From NCBI GenBank assembly GCA_035578155.1, contig JAPWDM010000022.1, forward strand, positions 3,721,076 through 3,785,075: a stretch of 64,000 bases of DNA, written 5' to 3'. Made by a program: the position numbers and the translations under genes. Source of the DNA: Brachynemurus nebulosus (lineage: Eukaryota; Arthropoda; Insecta; Neuroptera; Myrmeleontidae). Under the pieces are notes generated by a model. That model saw only the letters and a list, made by a program, of their open reading frames with translations. It made no database searches and was not told where the DNA came from. Positions 12,550-22,439 of this stretch are shown here, piece after piece (positions within the stretch are counted from its first letter, which is position 1; every line of letters begins with the position of its first letter).

Positions 12550-14703
12550 TTATACGTGTGAACTATTGGTGTTGTCATGTTGAAATGTTTTAGTGAAATG
12601 TGAGGCTGACGTATACATAATTGACTTACACTGATTAAATGAAAATAATTGCGCAGTCTCATTTAATACTGTAATATTTTGGTTTACTGCGTGTGCTATG
12701 TTTAAAATTTCGAGCAGGTCCAAGGTGGCGCTTTTAGGATGGAAATGGAGTGTTTCGAATACGTCATCAATGACAAAATTATGGTCGGTGTCTAGGATAT
12801 GTTCGGCTATTGCTGAAAAATTTTTTGTATTAGCTGACTTAACTGATGACAAATGTTCGGCAAACCTGTTCGAAAATTTGCGGCCGGTCTGACCTATGTA
12901 AGTAGATGAACATTCTGGGCAGCAAAATTTGTAAACGCCGGATCTAAGTAACGGGGGAATAATGTCCTTGGTTTTTACTAGCAAGTTCGCAAGTGATGTA
13001 CTGGATGAAAAGCATAATTTAACACCCTGTTCGACGAATGGTTTGCGCAAATCTTGTGCTTGGTTTGATAGGAACGGGATGGAAGCATATTTACTGGTAT
13101 TGGTTGTAGTGGCATGTTTTGTGAGGTTAGGAAATAAGGTATGATCCTGGAATTTGTTTAAAAATTTGGAAAAAATTTTAAATATGAATTCTAAATTGTA
13201 ACCATTAGCTTTTCCTATGTGGATGATGACGGCGAGTTCTTGACAAAAGTTAACCTTATTCAATGGGTATGTGAAAATCCTGTTGAACGCGTGATTGAAA
13301 AAAGCTGCTTTATGTGATATGGGGTGTGCAGACGTAACATGGATGCAATGGTCGGTGTGTGTCGGCTTTCTATAGACAGCAAACTTCAAACGATTGGAGT
13401 ATACATCTTTAGATATTGAAAGGTCCAGGAAATTTAAATTATTATTGGTTTCGACCTCTAACGTAAATTTTATTCTAGCGTGTAGCTTGTTCAGAAAGTT
13501 TAAAAATTCTTCAGCTTGAGTTCGAGTGCCGGGCCAGATGACGAAGACGTCGTCCACGTACCGTTTCCAGAAAACGAGGTTGTCTAAATGTTTGGAGTTA
13601 GAATTGAAGATTGATTTTTCTAAGTGGTTCATGAAGAAGTTTGAGAAAAATGGGGAGACTGGGTTGCCCATGGCCAAGCCAATGGACTGTGAGTATATTT
13701 TGTTGTTAAATGTGAAATAGTTATAGTCAAGTAGTAAATTAACACACTGACACATAGCTTCCAGGTTGGGAGCATCTGAATTGTTGTACAAGTTAACCGA
13801 TAAGAATTCCCGTAGGAGCACTTTCAGTTCATCGGTGGGGGTTTGTGTGAACAAATCGACTACATCAAATGATAGAAGTAGACAATTGTGTGGAATTTTA
13901 AACTTTGATAAATGTGAGATCAGCTCTTGGGTATTATTAAGGGAGTGTTCAAAATTGACATTTGTAAAATTGTAGATTTTGTCGAGGAACCAGCGGGAAA
14001 GACCACCGAAGAGGGAGTCGACCTGGGAAACCACAGGTCTAAATTTTCCACCTGGTTTGTGAATCTTTGGAAGGCCGTACAGCCTTGGTGTGAGTGGATT
14101 CATCGGAATCTTAACAACTTTATTTAAATCAAATGAACGGATAAATTGTTTGATTTTGGTTTTTACTCTATCTGTAGGATTATAATTTAATAAATTGAAA
14201 TTGTCTGAATTTAAGAAATCTTCTATTTTATTTATATATGTATCCTTGTCCATTAACACTAAACAGGATCCCTTATCAGCTTTTGTTATGATTACATTGC
14301 TATTTTGAAGTTTGGATTGTAAACCTTTTATAATTTTGAGGTTATGAATTGCTGAACTGTCAGATTGTAAATTATCGAAATTTTCTATGAATTTAAAGTA
14401 ATTCGTGTTGTTGATATTGTAACGTTTGAATTGTGATAACACTTTGGCTGTGAATTCAGTTAATTTATTAAACGAAATAGGGATTTTCGGACAAAATTTT
14501 AACCCTTTCGACAACAGGTCAAGTTCCTCTACATCGAGTTCTAAGGTGGAACGGTTCAACACACGATCGTGGAAAACAAAATCCAAAGGTAATTGACTTG
14601 AGAGAAAAAAATCGCCAAGTTCAGGGACATGTTGGAAAAATATGTTATTGTTGGGTTGTTCTAAGTCAACATGTCCCTGAACTTGGCGATTTTTTTCTCT
14701 CAA
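12550..14703 (-). CDS. Penelope-like RT with GIY-YIG endonuclease (left copy)
   Basis: The protein combines a reverse transcriptase and a GIY-YIG endonuclease, the pair used by Penelope-like retroelements for target-primed insertion. In the 717-residue frame I see LYGLPKIHKPGGKFRPVVS (RT block 1, about 208-226), SFDVVDLF (block A with a catalytic Asp, 278-285), LAMGNPVSP (block B, 343-351), YVDD (block C, 382-385), NFLDL (424-428) and a thumb with CIHVTSAHP. The endonuclease begins GVYKFCC at about 589 and continues with YIGQTGRKFSNRFAEH (602-617); CC and C residues precede the YIG part as in the family. Family members normally extend further N-terminally, so the 5' end is missing. The first 12 codons (14703-14668) lie in the other arm of the palindrome and the next 11 mostly in the spacer, so the apparent Met start is accidental; element-derived codons run from about 14634 down. 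There are no stops or frameshifts, which implies recent insertion. Confidence 0.93.
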   Translation of the reverse strand: MREKNRQVQGHVDLEQPNNNIFFQHVPELGDFFLSSQLPLDFVFHDRVLNRSTLELDVEELDLLSKGLKFCPKIPISFNKLTEFTAKVLSQFKRYNINNTNYFKFIENFDNLQSDSSAIHNLKIIKGLQSKLQNSNVIITKADKGSCLVLMDKDTYINKIEDFLNSDNFNLLNYNPTDRVKTKIKQFIRSFDLNKVVKIPMNPLTPRLYGLPKIHKPGGKFRPVVSQVDSLFGGLSRWFLDKIYNFTNVNFEHSLNNTQELISHLSKFKIPHNCLLLSFDVVDLFTQTPTDELKVLLREFLSVNLYNNSDAPNLEAMCQCVNLLLDYNYFTFNNKIYSQSIGLAMGNPVSPFFSNFFMNHLEKSIFNSNSKHLDNLVFWKRYVDDVFVIWPGTRTQAEEFLNFLNKLHARIKFTLEVETNNNLNFLDLSISKDVYSNRLKFAVYRKPTHTDHCIHVTSAHPISHKAAFFNHAFNRIFTYPLNKVNFCQELAVIIHIGKANGYNLEFIFKIFSKFLNKFQDHTLFPNLTKHATTTNTSKYASIPFLSNQAQDLRKPFVEQGVKLCFSSSTSLANLLVKTKDIIPPLLRSGVYKFCCPECSSTYIGQTGRKFSNRFAEHLSSVKSANTKNFSAIAEHILDTDHNFVIDDVFETLHFHPKSATLDLLEILNIAHAVNQNITVLNETAQLFSFNQCKSIMYTSASHFTKTFQHDNTNSSHV

Positions 14704-16751
14704 GTCAATTACCTTTGGATTTTGTTTTCCACGATCGTGTGTTGAACCGTTCCACCTTAGAACTCGATGTAGAGGAACTTGACCTGTTGTCGAAAGGGTT
14801 AAAATTTTGTCCGAAAATCCCTATTTCGTTTAATAAATTAACTGAATTCACAGCCAAAGTGTTATCACAATTCAAACGTTACAATATCAACAACACGAAT
14901 TACTTTAAATTCATAGAAAATTTCGATAATTTACAATCTGACAGTTCAGCAATTCATAACCTCAAAATTATAAAAGGTTTACAATCCAAACTTCAAAATA
15001 GCAATGTAATCATAACAAAAGCTGATAAGGGATCCTGTTTAGTGTTAATGGACAAGGATACATATATAAATAAAATAGAAGATTTCTTAAATTCAGACAA
15101 TTTCAATTTATTAAATTATAATCCTACAGATAGAGTAAAAACCAAAATCAAACAATTTATCCGTTCATTTGATTTAAATAAAGTTGTTAAGATTCCGATG
15201 AATCCACTCACACCAAGGCTGTACGGCCTTCCAAAGATTCACAAACCAGGTGGAAAATTTAGACCTGTGGTTTCCCAGGTCGACTCCCTCTTCGGTGGTC
15301 TTTCCCGCTGGTTCCTCGACAAAATCTACAATTTTACAAATGTCAATTTTGAACACTCCCTTAATAATACCCAAGAGCTGATCTCACATTTATCAAAGTT
15401 TAAAATTCCACACAATTGTCTACTTCTATCATTTGATGTAGTCGATTTGTTCACACAAACCCCCACCGATGAACTGAAAGTGCTCCTACGGGAATTCTTA
15501 TCGGTTAACTTGTACAACAATTCAGATGCTCCCAACCTGGAAGCTATGTGTCAGTGTGTTAATTTACTACTTGACTATAACTATTTCACATTTAACAACA
15601 AAATATACTCACAGTCCATTGGCTTGGCCATGGGCAACCCAGTCTCCCCATTTTTCTCAAACTTCTTCATGAACCACTTAGAAAAATCAATCTTCAATTC
15701 TAACTCCAAACATTTAGACAACCTCGTTTTCTGGAAACGGTACGTGGACGACGTCTTCGTCATCTGGCCCGGCACTCGAACTCAAGCTGAAGAATTTTTA
15801 AACTTTCTGAACAAGCTACACGCTAGAATAAAATTTACGTTAGAGGTCGAAACCAATAATAATTTAAATTTCCTGGACCTTTCAATATCTAAAGATGTAT
15901 ACTCCAATCGTTTGAAGTTTGCTGTCTATAGAAAGCCGACACACACCGACCATTGCATCCATGTTACGTCTGCACACCCCATATCACATAAAGCAGCTTT
16001 TTTCAATCACGCGTTCAACAGGATTTTCACATACCCATTGAATAAGGTTAACTTTTGTCAAGAACTCGCCGTCATCATCCACATAGGAAAAGCTAATGGT
16101 TACAATTTAGAATTCATATTTAAAATTTTTTCCAAATTTTTAAACAAATTCCAGGATCATACCTTATTTCCTAACCTCACAAAACATGCCACTACAACCA
16201 ATACCAGTAAATATGCTTCCATCCCGTTCCTATCAAACCAAGCACAAGATTTGCGCAAACCATTCGTCGAACAGGGTGTTAAATTATGCTTTTCATCCAG
16301 TACATCACTTGCGAACTTGCTAGTAAAAACCAAGGACATTATTCCCCCGTTACTTAGATCCGGCGTTTACAAATTTTGCTGCCCAGAATGTTCATCTACT
16401 TACATAGGTCAGACCGGCCGCAAATTTTCGAACAGGTTTGCCGAACATTTGTCATCAGTTAAGTCAGCTAATACAAAAAATTTTTCAGCAATAGCCGAAC
16501 ATATCCTAGACACCGACCATAATTTTGTCATTGATGACGTATTCGAAACACTCCATTTCCATCCTAAAAGCGCCACCTTGGACCTGCTCGAAATTTTAAA
16601 CATAGCACACGCAGTAAACCAAAATATTACAGTATTAAATGAGACTGCGCAATTATTTTCATTTAATCAGTGTAAGTCAATTATGTATACGTCAGCCTCA
16701 CATTTCACTAAAACATTTCAACATGACAACACCAATAGTTCACACGTATAA
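14598..16751 (+). CDS. Penelope-like RT with GIY-YIG endonuclease (right copy)
   Basis: This is the mirror twin of the frame at 12550-14703, identical from residue 24 (codon at 14667) to the C-terminal SSHV. It has the same RT blocks (SFDVVDLF, LAMGNPVSP, YVDD) and the same C-terminal GIY-YIG module. Residues 1-12 are encoded by the complement of the left arm and residues 13-23 by the spacer, so the two frames overlap each other for 106 bp across the palindrome centre and differ only there. Read through the centre in the opposite sense, the bases encoding VPELGDF give the MREKNRQVQGHV start. A transcript of the whole locus would fold into a perfect hairpin. Whether either protein is made is unknown; the upstream promoter region of a full-length element is absent. 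Confidence 0.93.
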   Translation: MREKNRQVQGHVGKICYCWVVLSQHVPELGDFFLSSQLPLDFVFHDRVLNRSTLELDVEELDLLSKGLKFCPKIPISFNKLTEFTAKVLSQFKRYNINNTNYFKFIENFDNLQSDSSAIHNLKIIKGLQSKLQNSNVIITKADKGSCLVLMDKDTYINKIEDFLNSDNFNLLNYNPTDRVKTKIKQFIRSFDLNKVVKIPMNPLTPRLYGLPKIHKPGGKFRPVVSQVDSLFGGLSRWFLDKIYNFTNVNFEHSLNNTQELISHLSKFKIPHNCLLLSFDVVDLFTQTPTDELKVLLREFLSVNLYNNSDAPNLEAMCQCVNLLLDYNYFTFNNKIYSQSIGLAMGNPVSPFFSNFFMNHLEKSIFNSNSKHLDNLVFWKRYVDDVFVIWPGTRTQAEEFLNFLNKLHARIKFTLEVETNNNLNFLDLSISKDVYSNRLKFAVYRKPTHTDHCIHVTSAHPISHKAAFFNHAFNRIFTYPLNKVNFCQELAVIIHIGKANGYNLEFIFKIFSKFLNKFQDHTLFPNLTKHATTTNTSKYASIPFLSNQAQDLRKPFVEQGVKLCFSSSTSLANLLVKTKDIIPPLLRSGVYKFCCPECSSTYIGQTGRKFSNRFAEHLSSVKSANTKNFSAIAEHILDTDHNFVIDDVFETLHFHPKSATLDLLEILNIAHAVNQNITVLNETAQLFSFNQCKSIMYTSASHFTKTFQHDNTNSSHV

Positions 16752-16893
16752 TACCGGTCGCCACGACAATTTTTGAGCGCTGTGTGATTGTTAAAATTAA
16801 AATTAATAGTGTTATTCATTATATCAAGTAATTAATTCAAATTCTATTTTATAAAAATTTTTTAAAACTTTTTTAAAAACTTTTAATATTCAT

Positions 16894-17277
16894 GTGTGGT
16901 GTACCAGTGAATTTTATCACAATTGGTTTTTTCTGTGTTTTCAATCTCTTTGTTCGTCGAAGGTTTCGGGCGTTGTCATGTCCTTGATAGAGGTCACAAG
17001 GGCTTTTCCTTTGTCTTTTGTTATCTCATCGGCGGTTCCAACCGCAATTCAACTATTTTTTGAATTTTTTGGATTTGTTGTACTGCTGGTACTCATGAAC
17101 GTACCCATTTTTGGGGTTTCTTACTTTTTACATTTCTACAATTTTATTACAATTAATTGTCATATCTTAATTCGCTGTTTTACAATTATGGTTTTTAACC
17201 TTTTTTGGAAAATTAAAATTTTACTTTCTGACGAGTTTTTGTTGTTACAATACAACTTACATTATTACTTTTTCTAA
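16894..17277 (+). other. Hydrophobic frame in Penelope 3' UTR (right)
   Basis: Exact mirror of 12024-12407: 127 codons, Phe/Leu/Ile-rich, starting MWCTSEFYHNW. It may be a by-product of T-rich sequence. Confidence 0.2.
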
Positions 17278-17335
17278 GCCGACTAATTTTTATTTCATTT
17301 AATTTATTCGACAATGGTTGTCCAAAAAAGATATA

Positions 17336-17376
17336 TCTCTTGAAAATGATCATAAATTGATCGAAACGCGTCGAGT
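17336..17376 (+). ncRNA. Degenerate hammerhead-like motif, right arm
   Basis: The order matches a type I hammerhead with a tiny stem III: TTGAAAA (CTGANGA core with two changes), hairpin GATCA-TAAAT-TGATC, GAAAC, GC, then GTC, with CTC/GAG as a 3-bp stem I. Hammerheads are known in Penelope-like terminal repeats. The two core changes make self-cleavage unlikely here. Confidence 0.35.
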
Positions 17377-17753
17377 AAAAAGGAACTTTTTATAAGTTAT
17401 TTTTAATAACCTTGCAGGCTGTCGACTCCTTGTTTTAATTTTCATAATACCTCCACCTGCAGTTGGACTGATTTATATAAGGTTTTCCTAATTAGGATCT
17501 GATATGGTAGTCCTGATGAGGACCTGATAAGGTAGTCATGGTAAGGACCCGATGACTGTTTTGCGTGACAAACCTGATAATGATCTCATACGGTAATCCT
17601 GATCTGGACCTCATCACAATGTAAGGCACGCCTGATAAGGTCCTTGTCTGGACCTTATTAAAATTTCTAATCGGGCTGTGCCGTCCCCTTATAAGACAAT
17701 CCTTATTGTCACAGTACTCTTTACAAATCAAAACTGAAATTAATTAATTAAAA

Positions 17754-18230
17754 TCGATACTATGCAATCTAATTAGGAAAACTGAAGTGTTAAATTTGTT
17801 ACACATTATACTTACGATATCACTATTAGATAGGAAATGTCGGTTTCATTTTTATTTTTCACTTTTCGTTTCATCGTTCGGTTTTTCCCGTGTAGGATTA
17901 TTTATATATTTTTAGTTTTCTCACACGGTACGGTCAACATACTCAAACAATTTTCTTGTTTTCTCATAATTTATAATACATTTTAGCTTAATATTTACAT
18001 TTTCCTACATACAATAATATACGAATATGGCAGGATGAGCTGGATAGTGGTCGTCATTAATTTTCAAACCACTTTTAATAAATAAATAAATAAATACAGA
18101 TATTAAAAGTAATGATATAATGGAAAAGTTTTGTAACCATCTACGTAAATTTTGAATGTGTGTTTGCACATACATAATTATGACATAAAACACATATGTT
18201 AATATACATATTTTGTAATTATTCCTAACT
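17754..18230. other. Non-coding, no recognised feature
   Basis: AT-rich spacer between the Penelope-bearing element and the next repeat. Confidence 0.4.
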
Positions 18231-18797
18231 AGCCGTACCCGTGACGTTGTTCACGCGAAACGTTGAGTAGTTTTTTTTCCAATTTGTAGTTTCTTGCAAC
18301 ACAAAACGTATTAAATTGTCTCCAAATTGACAATTGTGTATTTATTGTATTTTTCGGTACACAATTAGCAACATTTCCTTTGATTTCAAATTCAGAAAAA
18401 TTTCCAAACTACAATATTCAATTTATTTATATTACATTTTGTTACTATAGTTATGAAATTATGAAATATGTAAATTTACGTAATATGTGTACATGCTCAA
18501 AATAGTTTTTCCATTTTCTCGTGGGAATGAGACATTTTCCCGGAATAAAAAGTATCTTAGATATTGACCCAGGTAATAAGTTATCATCACACCAAATTTC
18601 ATTAAAATCCGTTCAGTAGTTTTTATGTGATGCGGGAGCAGACAGACAGACAGACAGACAGAAAGACAAACAAACAAAAATTTTAAAAATCGCTGTTTTG
18701 ATATCTACATCGATAATTATTTACAGTACCAGTACAATTTTCAGAAAATATTCCATGTACAGAAACGGTCTCGTTACAGTTTGATTATATGTATAGA
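18231..18797 (+). mobile_element. Interspersed repeat with (GACA)n
   Basis: It starts near CTAGCCGTACCCGTGACG and contains CATGCTCAAAATAGTTTTT, AAAATCCGTTCAGTAGTTTT, (GACA)n at about 18640-18665 and GGTCTCGTTACAGTTTGATT. The same order recurs at 25571-26175. The CCGTTCAGTAGTTTT plus GACAGA combination is common in insect interspersed repeats. The class is not settled from sequence alone. Confidence 0.6.
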
Positions 18798-18800
18798 TCA

Positions 18801-19212
18801 ATATTTTTCTAGAAACAAAAATTTCCTCTTTTGTCGTACACGAGTTCACAAAGTTCAATCTTTTGATCGGTCATTGAACCGAAACAGGAAGTGGTCAGGA
18901 AACATTCTAAACAAATGTTTTGTGAAAATTACATAAATTCGTCTTGTTGAAAATAATTATTATTATTATGTTCTTATATACATAGATTAATAAATATAAA
19001 TAAACTGGTTACTAAGAGAGTTTGTTAACTTGTCTAAAGATTTAATTTTAGTTAAATCATGCTTCAAGTTATTGTCATGCTAATGAAATTTATTTTTATA
19101 TTTTAAACTTTAAGTCAAGTAGGGGAGAGGTGTGCCAGTAGTAACAGTGGGAAATTTGCGAGACATCTATCAATCCTATTGAGGAGTATTGCGTATCATA
19201 AGGTGGCTCCTT
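18801..19212. other. Non-coding, no recognised feature
   Basis: AT-rich, nothing recognised. Confidence 0.4.
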
Positions 19213-19213
19213 A

Positions 19214-19832
19214 ATAGGGTTGCCAACTGTCCCGATTTAATCGGGATGTCCCGATATGTGTCACGCGTCCCGACAACAGTAGTAGCGGGACGGTAATTGT
19301 CCCAATTCTTAACATTTTTAGTCCCGCCGTTTTGTGCGGTGGAGAGAACCGCATAAAAAAAATCGCACAAAAAAATATACCTATTCAAAAATATCATAAA
19401 TGACTATAAAAAGTATAGTTGGATCCAGATTGTACAAAAAACTTTTTTTATACAGTTGGTCGGGATCGCATAAAAAAAGTTTCATCGGAAAAACATCACT
19501 CAAAACGCTGAAAACTTGGAAATTTCCTTAGAAGTTGCTTTTATAAACAAGATAAAGCCTTAACTTACACGTAGGAACGTTTTATTTTTTTTGAAAATTT
19601 TGAAAAATACATGTGTGAAAAAACTAAATGATGCAATAATTTATATTCCTATCCAATGTATTGATTAAATTCTTAAAGGTCGTTAAAAAGTATTTTTATC
19701 AAAGGAAGTTATTATAGTAATTTTTTTAGTTTCTTACTGGCTCGTGTTTTAGGATCTTACTCGCACATTATGCATTTTAATGGCCATTTTTTACAAACCC
19801 TATAAAAAAACCGCACAAAAAAGAGTTCAGCT

Positions 19833-19834
<2 letters not shown>
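19214..19834 (-). mobile_element. Composite repeat relic
   Basis: The first part (19214-19330) begins AGGGTTGCCAACTGTCCCG and is studded with CGGGA / TCCCG motifs, like a hAT-type terminus. The remainder (about 19333-19834) matches in reverse the interior of the TIR element at 5157-6466: 19340-19420 pairs with 6365-6440 and 19435-19565 with 5390-5515. It ends GAGTTCAGCTGG, the same terminus as that element. Confidence 0.5.
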
Positions 19835-19835
<1 letters not shown>

Positions 19836-19890
<55 letters not shown>

Positions 19891-20060
19891 CCGCACGACA
19901 ACTCTCGAACGAAATGTCCTAGGTTTACGAAATTTGGTGAATATTATTTTATTTTCGGTTTCTATAGACCTCAAAACAAATTTCTGTCATAGTTCCGGGC
20001 TCAAGTCGCGTCATAACAGTGGCTGTAATAGCTGAATTCCATTCTTGAGATTTGCTAATA
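19836..20060 (+). mobile_element. Family-A fragment with internal inversion
   Basis: A (TA)n tract (19836-19886) is followed by GACAACTCTCGAACGAAATG...TACGAAATTTG, the reverse complement of the segment that precedes (TA)n in the full family-A copy. It is joined at GTGAATATT to the normal right half (TTTTCGGTTTCTATAGACCTC onward). The TA tract and its left flank are therefore inverted as a block relative to 54580-54720. Confidence 0.65.
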
Positions 20061-21461
20061 TTATATTAAAACCTGTACAAGATTTTTACCGAACGGCGTA
20101 CATATATGTACATACACATCGACTTGATTGATTATGAAAAAAGAAGCCAGGTAGAAGAACTTAATAATAGTTATAGGATAGGTATTCTGTTCAAGAAATA
20201 TCAGAAAAACGACTTCACTATTTTATAGACCACCAAAAAAAGCGAAGCAACAGTATTTAACGATAGTTCTAGATTATTCTACTAGGAAACAAGCAAACCA
20301 AATGAGGAACTATGTTCTTTTAATTATAGAATTGCCCCAGTTTATATTATGTGTATGTAGTATGAATAGTAAAGTGCGATGTGCATAATTATGTGTTCGC
20401 ATATACTTGGATATACAACTATATGCAAATATCGAACACTTTTGATGATTATACCCCCCCCCCCCTAAATGATTTTGCGGACGGCCATGGAGATACAGTA
20501 TAATATACTTTCCTCATTTTGTACCGGTCACTATACACTATATTTGTGTTCCATTGTGTTTCAGTACGTTCTTGTAATATTTTACTATTTATTTATGTTA
20601 ACAGTTTCGCTAGTTTAAGAAATATTGGTTGTTTTTATTAGATACATCTGTAACACACTGTATATTTGTACGTATATCAGTTTAAACAAACTGTCAGTAA
20701 CATTTAAAATGGGTTTAAAACAGAAATCCAAGTGAAACAAAATGAAAATTAAAACCTTTTTCCAACAATAAACATAACTTTTAATATATATACATACATG
20801 TAACTACAGTAAAATTTCATAAGATTGAATTCTATCTGGAGGTTAACACTTCGACGGTCATAACTTATAATGACAAAACGCCCAACTTGCATACTATTAT
20901 GATAAGTAATACACTTTATTTTAACTGTTTACCCCCTTATAACGTGGTGTGTGAGTCAGTAAGGTTTAATTTGATGTCTTACGACATCAGTGATTGTCAA
21001 TTGAGAATAAAAATGTTGCTGTTATAAACATTATGAGGTTTTTTTGTCTGTCTTTTTAGGCATTTTTAAATGAACGCGAGTGAGTGCAGTAAAAATTACA
21101 GTGCTAAAAACGAAGTCCATCTTCACTCTATCTCTGTCTCCGTTTAAGCCAAATTGATTAATCCATTCTTTTGCTACCAATAAAGAAAACGAAAAGTGTT
21201 GATAAACTGCAATTAGGCGTCCCTTGAATTACGTCGAAAATTTCCCTTTTTTGCTAGGATTTTTTTTTAGAATACCTTTTACGATATTTCTTCAGGAAGC
21301 TACCACATTTATGTACAGTTTAGTGATTGGTTTACTAACCGAATTATGTTAAAATTTTCGATTAATAATTGTTCCAAATTAATTATATATGTGTGAGGTT
21401 AAATAAACCATTATGAGCAGGTTACTAGTTTTTATATCGTCAGTTAGAACTATATTAGACC
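20061..21461. other. Non-coding, includes a C homopolymer
   Basis: No gene is supported. A C run of about 14 bases lies at 20452-20465. Confidence 0.4.
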
Positions 21462-22336
21462 AAGAGCTACTGGCCGATTTGCGATGGTCATTTCAACACG
21501 CGTTAAATTGAGAGGATAGAATCTTGGATACTTACTCTACACAAAAATTCAGTTCTGGAAAGCCTAGTCGGCTGGGGTGAGTCATCTTTAACGATTAAAG
21601 TGGGTAAAATGTGCCCAATTTATATAAAGTAAAAGTTCTAGAATTTTGATATGTGAAAGTTAAGAATATTTTTTATCGATAAAAAACGTTCGGGCAATGT
21701 TTTCACTTTATCATAAAGTATCGCCAGAACACTATAAAGTTGTGATAAATATCAGATCATATGTAATTATTTTGACAAATATCAAAATATTTTGTATCCA
21801 TGGTAATGTGTTTAAAAAGAAGAGAGATTACGAATAAAAGATTACACTGTTCTTATGAAAAGTTTCTCATTATATTGTCCTGACTCATATTTATCTAAAT
21901 AATTTAAAATAATAAAATTTTAGTTTATTTATGTGATTATTTTGAATTTAAAAAAAAAAATTTCAGTTTGAAAAATTATCAAAAAATATAGTATAAACTA
22001 TAAAATTATCAATAATTATTCATTTTTAATTTATTATTATTATTGTTTTTCATTTATTATTTGGTCTGTTGTTGCATAATAGAGTCCAATTATTTACATT
22101 TCGTTTTAACGAATTTCCAAATTCAGCCATTAAATCATATTACCATGGATACACAATATTTTAATATCTGTCAAAATAATTATGACATTTATCACAACTT
22201 TGAACGCTAAGGATGACTCAACCCGACCGAATAGCCTTGCCACAACTGAATTTTTGTGTAGAGTAAGTATCCAAAATCCTATCCTCTCAATTTAACGTGT
22301 GTTGAAACGACCATCGCAAATCGGCCAGTAGCTCTT
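21462..22336. mobile_element. Long terminal-inverted-repeat element
   Basis: The left arm starts AAGAGCTACTGGCCGATTTG and its complement ends the element at 22336. The match runs about 140 bp inward (GAGAGGATAGAATCTTGGATA, AAAAATTCAG). It resumes further in at GTTGTGATAAATATCAGATC and ATTTTGTATCCATGGTAAT, paired with 22133-22200. The left arm carries about 130 bp absent from the right. There is no coding frame and no clear target duplication. Confidence 0.75.
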
Positions 22337-22439
22337 CTACTATTCGCTCCGAGCCGAAAGTATGGCCACCTATATCAAATGATTGTTCAACAATTTATCA
22401 GGACATTTTACTATTTAAGTGAATGGAAAATATATTAAA

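Larger units (their letters stand above)
11855..17446. mobile_element. Palindromic head-to-head Penelope pair
   Basis: Two Penelope-like copies face away from each other around a centre at 14650.5. The arms (11855-14634 and 14667-17446, 2780 bp each) are reverse complements over the coding region and 3' UTR, leaving a 32-bp unpaired spacer at 14635-14666. The conceptual proteins from the two arms are identical outside the centre. Both copies are cut at the same 5' point and end at the same 3' point, TATGAAAATTAAAACAAGG. A 14-bp direct repeat, ATAAGGTTTTCCTA, lies at 11843-11856 and 17477-17490 and looks like a target duplication, with about 30 extra bases (17447-17476) at the right junction. 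Complex, inverted and truncated arrangements are known for Penelope-like elements. An assembly fold-back should be excluded, although the unlike flanks argue against it. Confidence 0.9.
10764..17689. mobile_element. TIR element split by Penelope insertion
   Basis: A 12-bp inverted repeat, AGGGGACGGCAC at 10764-10775 and its complement at 17678-17689, brackets the region. Flanks inside both ends (11120-11380 and 17490-17690) share a degenerate vocabulary of CCTGATAAGG / ATCAGGATAACC phrases not used elsewhere in the window. Removing the palindromic insert between the 14-bp repeats at 11843-11856 and 17477-17490 leaves an element of about 1.3 kb. No transposase is present. That the two ends belong to one element is inferred. 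Confidence 0.55.

Noticed and set aside
12698..14127. Short plus-strand frames opposite the left Penelope gene, and their mirrors on the right
   Set aside because: They are antisense shadows of the reverse transcriptase gene, duplicated by the palindrome.
17505..17545. Hammerhead at GTCCTGATGAGGAC
   Set aside because: There is a CTGATGAG core, but no GAAA follows at a usable distance; the word is one of the near-palindromic repeats of the host element.
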